Below the pieces are notes generated by a model. The model worked only from the letters and a program-made list of their open reading frames with translations, was not told where the DNA came from and made no database searches. 64,000 bases of DNA. Origin: Macrostomum hystrix. Its lineage: Eukaryota > Platyhelminthes > Macrostomidae. A program made the translations under genes and the position numbers. Numbering within the stretch: position 1 is the first letter of the stretch; each line of letters starts with the position of its first letter. Below are positions 23,901-32,281 of this stretch, piece by piece. The stretch spans positions 8,510,501 through 8,574,500 of the forward strand of contig CATNEN010000039.1 of NCBI GenBank assembly GCA_950097015.1, given 5' to 3'.

Positions 23901-25865
23901 ATGAGAAGGAGGATAGTACACATGAAGGCACATTGTAGGGCTCAGACATAGAATAGAATAGAATAGAATAGGTGGATCATCAGCTAAAATTACAAAATGC
24001 TTAATGGCCCTCTGCATATTGCCAGCTGCTAGCTCGTACTTGTATATCGCCCTTTGTACTTCTTACCTGCTTTCGTTTGGCACAGTGTGTTAGCAAGATG
24101 TCCGGGAGAGGACCTGGTGGTCCATAGCTCTTGCCCCAGTGAGCTGGTGACTAGGTAATGCCCAGCTGTGGGGCTGCCGTCATCCCACGGAGTCCATTTT
24201 GGCTTGTCCTGCATCCCGTCAATCACCCAGGAGTTGCTGGAGTTTTGATCAGCTACCACGCCCACAAACACACTGAATGTGCCGTTAGTTGAATCATCGA
24301 GCGACGCCAGGGACAGCATGATGTTGGCCTCGAACGATGCTGGAAGGAAAACGCGCCCTTTCGAGCCCCACTGGATGCCTTCGCAAAGTTGCTGGGCAAG
24401 GCGGCGATGCCTTGGACCTGCGCGATCAGTGCCAGAATAGTAGCACAGGCCGGCCATGTAGACTGACGATGCTGGGCATTCTAAAATCGATTCCGATGGG
24501 TTCGAGTAAGTAATAAATTTCTTTCTATTTAATCTACATGAAATGCAGTTGCCTACCTTCAGCAACACACCCGTACAAGGAGACGCGAACCGAGCAACTT
24601 GACGAGCTTAAAATGGACACTTTGAATTTGCCAGCAGTGACAGTTGCATTCAGGCTGTTGTTAACAGCTGCATCTACAGGTACTGAGAATTTCTGAAAAA
24701 TTGATTCCAAGGCGTTGTAGTAATAGGAACTGAACTGTGCTTCACATATTGCTGCTACCAACTTACATAATTCTCACTGACAAAAGAGCCTTCGGAGTCT
24801 AGAAATGTCAATTGCACCTCGACGGGGTCCGAGCTACAGTTCTGAGCATCTCTGCTTAGTTTGACATTTGTGATGTGGTAGACGTCATTGAGATCTACTG
24901 TCACGTTTTTTAAAACGTTGATGCTCTTGTCCGTGGTGCTATATGTGCCGATTTTGTAGTTGGAAATGGCCAGGCACTCTATAATTAATTATGTAGATTT
25001 TTCTACCACTGCAAGTTCAATGTCACCTTGAAAATAACATTCATAATAAGAAACTTCATTGTTAGTTGTCTTACCAGCAGCTTGTCCTATGAAGCCAATC
25101 TTGAGAGTCTTGCTTCCAGTGAAGCTTGTTGGAATCAGCTTAAGCGCTCGGGCGGCAATTTTTTCAGGAAGGTTGTGCGTCTCAACTGCGTCAGAGGCCG
25201 AGTAGCTGGAAGTAATGCCCGGAAGATTACTCAAAGTGTTACTAGAAACCAAAGCAACCGCTGCTCCATACTGCAAGTCAAATCGGGTCACGTAGCTGTC
25301 AAAAGCGCCCTTGGCGATGCTGTAGCTCCAAATTTTCTGAGTAACATAGAAGGTGAAAACGAAGTATTCAGACGCCGTGTAGCCATTCAGGTACAGTTGC
25401 CCATTGAAGTCAGAAGCGTTCGTTTGCCACTCCAGTTGAATCGCGACAGGCGGCGAGTCGGGTTCTCCGGCGCTGAATGCCGCGACCTGGTAAGGTGCGA
25501 ACGTAACGAACGGACCCGGATCTGCAAATGGACGTCGAGTAGCGAGTCTCAAAGTTTACGGCGCTAAAAAAATGTGCTGTCGGCGAGGAGCCTTCAGTGC
25601 CCTTCAAGATTACAAGTCAGAACAATGTGATGTCTGCGCATTAGATGTCTCCCCTCCTCGCCGCTAAGCAGGTGCATTTAATTTATATAACTAATGTTCG
25701 TTGGTTTTCGAGCCAGTTTGCGTACCTCTAACTAATACCAATAAATGTGCTCTGACACTATCTGACAATAACACCACAAACTACAACGGTAAAAAGGCAA
25801 TTACCAAGAGCGCCGGCTATGGATGCGGCGGTTGCAACAAAAAAAATAAGTATTTTTGCGAGCAT
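6476..25865 (-). CDS. Polycystin-1-like protein, complete gene, 24 coding exons, 4,060 aa
   Basis: Exons 5' to 3': 25805-25865, 25075-25521, 24767-24978, 24557-24692, 24067-24480, 23513-23818, 22561-22712, 21060-21227, 20825-20987, 19615-20271, 18025-19098, 17517-17939, 14162-17326, 13734-13996, 13423-13647, 12409-12534, 10913-11932, 10545-10778, 10300-10464, 9810-10210, 9162-9730, 8866-9089, 7412-8798, 6476-6666. The sum is 12,183 nt, exactly 4,061 codons, and every junction matches in phase. Order: signal peptide (1-20), discoidin-like modules (21-169, 170-285), C-type lectin (286-423), PAN-like (424-525), third discoidin-like region (526-686), unassigned exon (687-905), Cys-rich EB/EGF-like stretch (from about 906), PKD and REJ region (about 1405-2540), degenerate GPS (about 2985-3020), TM1, PLAT (about 3083-3190), then the polycystin channel with its extracellular TOP domain. 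By family knowledge it is a plasma or ciliary membrane protein that pairs with PKD2-type channels. All introns are GT-AG except one GC-AG intron at 17327-17516. The weakest junction is the GTCTGC donor after 20825. Confidence 0.93.
6822..7398 (+). repeat. 33-bp minisatellite in the last intron of the polycystin gene
   Basis: About 17 tandem units of 33 bp (some 32), each made of GGTATGAGGGGTTGGTGTGC then AGGGTTTGGATCG. It lies within the intron 6667-7411 of the minus-strand gene. Because 33 is a codon multiple, the plus strand reads as an open 11-residue repeat (MRGWCAGFGSG). This is a consequence of period, not evidence of a protein. Confidence 0.96.
12650..13255 (-). mobile_element. Foldback/MITE-like element, family C, copy 1
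   Basis: The left arm, in minus orientation, includes GTATTTCAAATACCCACTGC and CAGCATCGTCGAGATATTCA, shared with the copies at 20.3-20.8, 38.5-39.3 and 63.4-63.7 kb. A decayed arm in the opposite orientation follows from about 13000 (ATCTCAACGATGCTGATG). The arms flank an AT-rich centre. It sits in the polycystin intron 12535-13422. Confidence 0.65.
13734..17326 (-). other. Polycystin gene segment: giant exon with PKD-like repeats and REJ region
   Basis: A single 3,165-bp exon (14162-17326) plus exon 13734-13996 encode about 1,140 extracellular residues with very many N-x-S/T sequons. One clear PKD repeat has YSFEFGDAS, then VFHVFDFVGNYTVVVNASN; another partial one has YTFNKPGIFDLIISAKS. Further along, GGTCSVTPSVGETGKTIHEF and RCINWREF with PLKYKVEFY match the REJ-module core (GxCxVxPxxG, CxxW, PLxY). 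The upstream junction is a GC-AG intron. Confidence 0.8.
19263..19550 (+). mobile_element. SINE family A (tRNA-derived), copy 1
   Basis: A tRNA-like head with an A-box region and the B box GGGTTCGATTCCTGACTCCA is followed by a conserved body (ACAATTTGTGTCCTTTAGCA, GTAATTGAGGG, CGGACTGAACAGCCGTA, CTGCACATCTGGCC). It lies in the polycystin intron 19099-19614. Shared body sequence with copies at 37.4, 52.7 and 49.8 kb shows a family rather than a tRNA gene. Confidence 0.85.
20333..20800 (+). mobile_element. Foldback/MITE-like element, family C, copy 2
   Basis: It begins GGGATATTTCAAATACCCAC and ends near GTGGGTATTTGAAATATGCC, so the ends are inverted repeats. The right arm is well conserved (ATCGCTGAATATCTCGACGA, GACGGCTTTGAAAGT, GGTCATTCGGTTTTGGAGCT). 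The left arm is more decayed. It lies in the polycystin intron 20272-20824, ending about 25 bp from the exon. Confidence 0.75.
20825..22712 (-). other. Polycystin gene segment: third discoidin-like region, three exons
   Basis: Exons 22561-22712, 21060-21227 and 20825-20987 join in phase. The protein carries PLDAQFQSSTYSGYWDAAAL, then GIELRVDYFDEKAGSFV, then QMRITGTWSTSDSRMGVKLD followed by LYG. This follows the order of conserved strands in F5/8 type C domains. The last exon's 3' junction (CCAG|GTCTGC) was chosen because it is the only GT in the required phase before the frame is lost. A foldback repeat lies right beside it. Confidence 0.6.
22868..23225 (+). mobile_element. SINE family B (tRNA Ser/Leu-like head), copy 1
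   Basis: The tRNA-like head has GGCAGAGCGGATAACGCG (A box) and GAGCTCGATTCCGCGGCGAG (B box). A body of about 270 bp follows, including TGTACACACCTGTGTGAGAG and GAATTGCCTCCTCGCTGGCT, ending in an A/T-rich tail. It lies in polycystin intron 22713-23512, same orientation as the window plus strand. Confidence 0.88.
23372..23492 (-). mobile_element. SINE family B, copy 2, 3'-truncated, inverted to copy 1
   Basis: Only the tRNA-like head and the start of the body are present, in minus orientation (CTCTCCGCGGCTGCGGCCC, CCTCGCCGTGGAATCGAG). It lies 150 bp from copy 1 in the same intron. Confidence 0.8.
23513..24480 (-). other. Polycystin gene segment: C-type lectin and PAN/apple-like domains
   Basis: Exon 24067-24480 encodes a C-type lectin-like domain with an opening Cys pair (ECPASSVYMAGLC), a WVIDG stretch, a WTPWDDGSP stretch and a late Cys (NTLCQTK). 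Exon 23513-23818 encodes a module with ITLFEALRICLEGSSLQGCN and YIYW, the spacing seen in PAN/apple domains. C-type lectin domains are known in polycystin-1. The PAN assignment is by motif only. Confidence 0.7.
23947..23970 (+). repeat. (GAATA)n microsatellite
   Basis: Four to five perfect AGAAT pentamers in polycystin intron 23819-24066. Confidence 0.8.
24557..25865 (-). other. Polycystin gene segment: signal peptide and two N-terminal discoidin-like modules
   Basis: Exon 25805-25865 gives MLAKILIFFVATAASIAGAL, a clear signal peptide, split in phase 1 at a GTAATT donor. Exon 25075-25521 gives a module ending ALKLIPTSFTGSKTLKIGFI, which resembles the terminal strands of F5/8 type C domains. 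Exons 24767-24978 and 24557-24692 give a second module that starts at a Cys and ends SCSVRVSLYGC, the classic discoidin C-terminus. The start codon was chosen because no other ATG gives a signal peptide joined in phase. Confidence 0.75.
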
Positions 25866-26651
25866 GTTTGCCTTGAAGCCTACTAGACAGCTCGCATTGA
25901 AGTTTTAATGAAGAGATTCTAGCACGAACCAGAAAATATTATTGTGTAGCAGCTGGAAATTAAACTCCTTTAAGCAGCGCTTTTATTCCCTGTGCCCACA
26001 CATTTTCCAGCAGCACTTGCCTCTTGCTGTACTCTAACTGCAGACTCCTACTGCCTTGTTTGTTTGGCCGGTAGTCATAGCAACAGCGAATGGCTTGTAG
26101 GTAGGGGTAGGCACATTGGGGATTTGTCGGCCAGCCCTGCCCTCTTTTCCCATCCGAACAATACTTTCTCAAAGAATAATTGTGATAATGTGGGGTTTTT
26201 CCTAATGCTAAGCCAGTTTTGCTTCAGTGCACTGAAAAAGGCATTAGAAATTAGATTTATGATAATTCATATTCCTTGTCTGAGCATTTTGCCATACAAG
26301 ATAAAACTGCGACAAAGGTAAATGTTTGAGCTTTATTTTTGCCAAGCGAGTTAAATAGTTAGTGTCATGTTAATCCCAGAACTACGAGCTAATACCCTTA
26401 AATCGCCAGCATAAAAAAGAGTTTGATTCTCCTTAATTTCAGTGACACTGAGTCAGCAGTCTAACATCCGGTTCTGCAAAAAATTACTAAAATGTTTGTT
26501 CGATGCGATGCGAGCAATGCTCTCTCCTCCAAGACCTTTTTGCAAGACACTTTTTTATATTTCATCATCATACATTTCTGCATGTCTACTAGCAGTAAAT
26601 TCTATATAGAATATGCGCTCACAATATTATTCCCAACTAAACGCCCCCTGC

Positions 26652-26862
26652 GGGGGTCGGTGGCTGAGCAGTTAACGCGTTTGCCTCGCGCGCCAAAGTA
26701 CCGAAGTTCGATTCCGTGGAGAGGCCCCATCTATTTGAGGCGCAGCCGCGGAGAGTAGGCTTCAGGGCTTGTCGTGCAATTTAAGCTCTTGAAGGCCAAC
26801 CTCCAGGGCCAACAGTAAAGTGTACACTACCTGACGATGAACTCTTAACTGCAGATAGGTTT
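26652..26862 (+). mobile_element. SINE family B, copy 3, 3'-truncated
   Basis: The head has GTTAACGCGTTTGCCTCGCG and AAGTTCGATTCCGTGGAGAG, followed by GGCGCAGCCGCGGAGAG and the TGTACACTACCTGACGATGA part of the body. The distal body is missing or diverged. Confidence 0.82.
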
Positions 26863-27335
26863 TAACAGAAATTAGATTTAACATTTTTAAAACAGACAGA
26901 GAATTTTATTTTATTCCCTTGTCGCATCAAAAATGTTGAATAGTCATATCCGTTGACTTGCAAGTCTAGACGGATATTTTTACTGTAGTGAGCTACTCGC
27001 ATTTCTACTAACAGTAGCATTAATTAACTTGAGCACACTTTAATAAACTCCAACACTGCTAAAAATATTTCTCTCTCTTTAAGATTTAAAAGTTCATGTA
27101 GCTTAATCGTTATCAGAGACAGTTGGGCATTTAAACATGTTTTATTTAAACTTAAAATTAAAATTAAAATGTGCTCTGAAAAAAAATTTAAAATGTGTCA
27201 TTCTGCTGATCCCTGACCACGCCCACGCACACAGGTACTCGCACAGGTGCGCACATCTGACCTCAACTTCTCATCACAGAACACACTCAATGTGCTTTAG
27301 GCCTTTGGGCGACCAAGCCTTCTCTATGCAGCTGC

Positions 27336-27700
27336 ATCCATTCCACTCCCAATCCCTTCCACTCCCCAATCCATTCCACTCCCCAATCCATTCCACTCCC
27401 CAATCCATTCCACTCCCGAATCCCTACCACTCCCCAATCCCTTCCATTTCCCAATCCCTTGCATTCCCCAATCCCTTCCACTTCCCAATCCCTTGCATTC
27501 CCCAATCCCTACCACTCCCCAATCCCTTGCACTCCCCAATCCCTACCACTCCCCAATCCCTTGCATTCCCCAATCCCTTCCACTTCCCAATCCCTTGCAT
27601 TCCCCAATCCCTTCCACTCCCCAATCCCTTGCACTCCCCAATCCCTACCACTCCCCAATCCCTACCACTCCCCAATCCCTTTCACTCCCGAATCTCTTCA
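27336..27700 (+). repeat. 17-bp C-rich minisatellite
   Basis: About 21 units of the type CCCAATCCCTTCCACTC with variants (CCATTCCACTC, CCTACCACTC, CCTTGCATTC). The complementary strand has regularly spaced runs of three to four G. Confidence 0.96.
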
Positions 27701-28130
27701 GTGAGAAATTAGTTAGTTAATAGTAAATCAGATTTAAATTATCTCATTTCAACCCATGAAGTGCCCCTGCGAGTATCAACGAAAATAAATAAGATTTGTA
27801 AACGAAACAGAAAGAAAAACAGGTTTCCGTGTTTTCCTGCTCTAGGCATGCAACTGTTTCTCGGAGAATATTTCTGTAAACATCCAAGCAATTAGCAAAA
27901 TGCGTCAGCACCCGTTGCCACCTGGGTCTGTTATTCGTTTCTTGAAAACTCTCAGCCCCTAATCTCCACGCTATAGATTTACTGGCGTCCCTGTGAGGCA
28001 TGATCGCTGCAGAACTGCCTTTCCAAATCTCAGCTGCAAACATTATTTTCATAATTGACGGACTGGCAATTCGGCACTGGTCAAGGCAGCGGAAAACCTG
28101 CAGCTTCTGAATAAATCTAGCTGGGAAATA

Positions 28131-28888
28131 GTCTCCTACCCTCTCTCCTGTCTCCTACCCTCTCTCCTGTCTCCTACCCTCTCTCCTGTCTCCTACCCTC
28201 TCTCCTGTCTCCTACCCTCTCTCCTGACTCCTACCCTCTCTCCTGTCTCCTTCCCTCTCTCCTGTCTCCTACCCTCTCTCCTGTCTCCTTCCCTCTCTCC
28301 TGTCTCCTTCCCTCTCTCCTGTCTCCTACCCTCTCTCCTGTCTCCCACCCTCTCTCCTGTCTCCTTCCCTCTCTCCTGTCTCCTACCCTCTCTCCTGACT
28401 CCTACCCTCTCTCCTGTCTCCTTCCCTCTCTCCTGTCTCCTACCCTCTCTCCCGTCTCCTTCCCTCTCTCCTGTCTCCTTCCCTCTCTCCTGTCTCCTAC
28501 CCTCTCTCCTGTCTCCTACCCTCTCTCCTGTCTCCTTCCCTCTCTCCTGTCTCCTACCCTCTCTCCTGTCTCCTACCCTCTCTCCTGTCTCCTACCCTCT
28601 CTCCTGTCTCCTTCCCTCTCTCCTGTCTCCTACCCTCTCTCCTGTCTCCTACTCTCTCTCCTGTCTCCTACCCTCTCTCCTGTCTCCTACCCTCTCTCCT
28701 GTCTCCTACCCTCTCTCCTGTCTCCTACCCTCTCTCCTGTCTCCTACCCTCTCCTGCCTCCTAACCTCTCTCCTGTCTCCTACCCTCTCTCCTGTCTCCT
28801 ACCCTCTCCTGCCTCCTAACCTCTCTCCTGTCTCCTACCCTCTCTCCTGTCTCCTACCCTCTCCTGCCTCCTAACCTCTCTCCTATCC
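28131..28888 (+). repeat. 19-bp polypyrimidine minisatellite
   Basis: About 40 units of TCTCCTACCCTCTCTCCTG, with TTCCC replacing TACCC in some and occasional 2-bp or longer deletions near the right end. Only two or so purines occur per unit on the plus strand. Confidence 0.97.
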
Positions 28889-31800
28889 CCCATTAACGTC
28901 ATTCTCCCGAATATATTTTTCTCTCCTGCCTCATTCCCACTTAATTTACCTTCTCCTCCCCATTCTCTCTTCTCTTTTTCGTATTGTTTATACATGAGTT
29001 TGGTCTCTTTTCTGGACATCACGCGCCTAATAGCCAGTATATGATTTGCTTGGTTGCAGCGAAGCAGTTTCCAGTTGTTTTCTTTGTCCTAATGGCTCTG
29101 TATATTAGAATTGACTCATAGGTAGCCTCGTTCCACAGTTTTTTAGGATAAACTCTTTGGTTGAGCACGCTCTACTTTTTGTCTGGTGCGGGACTTCCTA
29201 ACTTTTCTCTGTAAACGAAGTTTTTTTCAACAACAAAGCACTCAAGCCGGTGAAATCTTTGCAAGCTTGGGTGCATAGATTGCTCAACTATTTCAATTGT
29301 TTGAGCGCATGCATTCAGACAATAACAAACCAGTTGACTGAGTTTGAAATCCCTGTCTTGTTTTATAGAGCAAAAACCTGGATACAACAATGTTTTGTTG
29401 CATTTTTATGACCCTGGCTACCTTTCAGAGGCGAGATCCAGGATGGTAAAGTTGGCAGAGAGGTCGATGCCGATTGATCGGCCTCTTCGACTTCCTCTTC
29501 TGCTTTTTAAAAAAAATTCTCAGGAAGGGCAGGGAGAATGGAATTGCAGAAGAGCTGAACCCGTGAAGGCATGTGTTGGTGGCAGGCTTGTCAACAAATT
29601 CTGTTTCTGTTCTGCTTGGCAACATTTGGATTTGCAAAAGCAACAAGTGGATTGCCTGTTTTTAAATTCATCTATTTTTTGCAAATTTTGGCCATAATTT
29701 TTTAGGACAAAACCTTTCAATCCACATTGTTTATCAATAAAAAGCATTTTAAAAGCATCTACACTGCTTTCTATAAGCTGGCTAATTTTGGGACTTGTGA
29801 GTAGGCATTGCAGTTCCTCGGGAACAGAATCTTAAATCATAATTTCCCGAGATGCTGTTCTACCTGGGATTGAGGATCCCGGGATTTCAGTCCCGCCATC
29901 CCGGAAATAGTCATTATATTCCCGGAAAAATTAGACATAAATAACATTAAGAAATCAGTAGTTCAAACTTATACTACATAACGACAATAGTTATTTCCCT
30001 AATGAATAAATGCTTTCCGTAAATTTGGCACATTATAATTGTTAAATTCGTATCCGTTTACTGGACAAACTTGTCAAAGGCAAATTAAAATTGAAATTGC
30101 TTGGCTTTGCTTCCAATTCCCACGCTGCCCGATGGTCTAAGCTTCATTTTAGTTTATTTATTGACTGTGTTCTCTGAATTGTGATGTGACTCTAGACAAT
30201 AGGCAAAATTATAGTCTATTACAGTTGAGGAAGTCAGCTGCTTTGAGTGGCCCTGAGATATCCTCTTATTTTGGGATTTATTTGATATCACAACTTCACA
30301 AGTCAACAACATATAAACCGACTTGCGTGATAGCACTTTAGGTTTAGAGAAACATGAAGCATGAATTATGAAAATGGTATTGTTGACCATTTTTTTGCCG
30401 CCAGAATCGGTATCAAATTATTTCACATATTTTTTCACCACTTTAATTGTATATTCTACATGTAGGTCACCGCATGAGGCCCCTCGATACGACGTGGATA
30501 CACACGGGACTCATGCAGCTAAATGCTTTCCTGCTTTTAATGTTGAAATCTGTCTATACGATCTGGCTTGTTTACAGACGGCGCTGGCCCCAGATCCTCA
30601 GTTAAAGCTTACAATTTCACCGCCCATATGGCAGGCTGCAGAGCATTCTGCTCAAACTGAAGCTCTACTTGCTCATTTGATAATTAATAATCTTTCAACA
30701 GCCAACCCACCCTCAGCTAAATCAATGGAACTTGCAGCCGTTTAGAGAGGAGAGGCATTGAGCAATTGTTTATCTACAAGAAATGCTAAATATAGCATCG
30801 TCTGACACGCAAGGCCAATTTCTGCTCTGCTCTGCTCTGCTGTATCGGCCAGTTTGTTGTATGCACGCACTTTGAGCACAATATGAGCACGCTCTTAGTG
30901 TGAGTGTAAATCACAACATGCATAATTATGTTAGGGAGGAATAAAAATGTTTCATCGTCTTCTGAACTAATAAAGACAACTACTTTCACCCTTTCGCTCA
31001 CGAGGTTGGACGTCTGTGGAGATAAGTCTGGTGATATTTAAAAAAATGCTACCTTATTTTCCGACAACCTTCCATCATGTTAAGCCACGGTCTAAACTCA
31101 TCTTGTCAGATCATTAGTTTGAGTCAACATCCGGGGTGTGCTCACAGGTGAGTCAAGGGAGGAGGATGACGTCCTTCCTTTCTTTCTTCTCAGTCTGGCA
31201 TATTAATTGGCACAATTATTGTGTTTCCTGCCTGCCAGCCCTTTGTTTTTGCGATTCCTCTCCGCGTTTTATGGTAATTAAGCTAGGAAAAATACATATT
31301 TTTAGGCTCTCCTTAGTGCAAAACAATCTGCATCTCTGGAGGGCTGCTAAATAATAGATGGCTTCATAGTCTTGAGAAGAGGTGGTTAGCCCAGTGCTGG
31401 CACGTGCCACCAGCAGTGCCGGAGTGGGGTGGGGATGTTGTTTTGACTGACTTTGTCATTTTTCTCCTTGTTTTTTTTCACCATTACCGAGAACAGACAC
31501 AGAGAGGGGCGGGGCGGCGTGGGGTGCAGGGTAATTGGAATGCACCCTGCACCACTCTCTGCTGCAGTGCGGCCACTGTACACTTAGCTGCTGCATGCGA
31601 GTGCCAATGTACACTACATCACTCGCAGCTATCTGAGCCTAAATGAACTGACTGACCAAATACTGACTGACTGTACCCCAGCTGGCGCGTGGGCACGGGG
31701 GGTAGGAGCAGACACGAACGCCCGCCACCTACACCCCCTGTCCTCACCGAAAGCAGTCAGCCTTGGCCTGGTGAGAGAGGAAAATGTCTTGGCGACCAAT

Positions 31801-32281
31801 GCGCCGCGAGCGACCTTAGTGATTTCCTTAACTAGCGCCAACCCCCTATCTGCCGCTGCCCGCGCTGGCCTCTACGGCCTATCTGGCTCTCAGGCCGACA
31901 TTGTTTACACTCGCTCGTCTAATAATAGTGCGTCAGCCCCAGATATGCCCCCTAGCTGCTAACGCGCCTCAGACTGTATGCGACAGGGAGAGAGAGGAAA
32001 TGAGCGAGGGAAGCAGCCTTGTGTTTACGAGTGATGCCATTGGTTAGGAGGGAGAGAGAAGTTTGGAACGAGGCCGTGTATTTTTGCAAAATTACGAGGC
32101 GCCGAGGCGTGCAGCTGCGACCGGGTTGCGCAGCATTTTAAAAACAGAAAAGCAAAACAAGCAGACCTGATTTTTCCTAACTGATACTGGCCTCGCTGGG
32201 AAACTAAAGCCTGCCTGACAGGTCAAGAATTTTGAAATCATTGCTGTTGATATACGGCAAACGAGCTGTACCAACGAAACC

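Larger units (their letters stand above)
25866..32281. other. 6.4-kb divergent intergenic region, no supported gene
   Basis: It lies between the start of the minus-strand polycystin gene and the plus-strand PH/PTB adaptor, so it should hold both promoters. It contains SINE B at 26.65 kb, the 17-bp array at 27.34-27.70 kb, the 19-bp array at 28.13-28.89 kb, a short palindrome-rich CCCGGG segment at about 29.87-29.93 kb and a TCTGC microsatellite at about 30.82 kb. Open frames at 27744-28052, 29344-29697 and 30368-30745 show no family motif or splice support. Confidence 0.6.

Noticed and set aside
27137-27720. Pro/Ser/His-rich frames on both strands
   Set aside because: Translation of the 17-bp array; no start context, splice support or domain.
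27744-28052. 102-residue minus-strand frame
   Set aside because: No motif, no splice partners and no nearby promoter or poly(A) signal; consistent with chance.
30368-30745. 125-residue plus-strand frame, possibly an exon after TGTAG at 30463
   Set aside because: No recognised domain or phase-matched partner exon; left unannotated.
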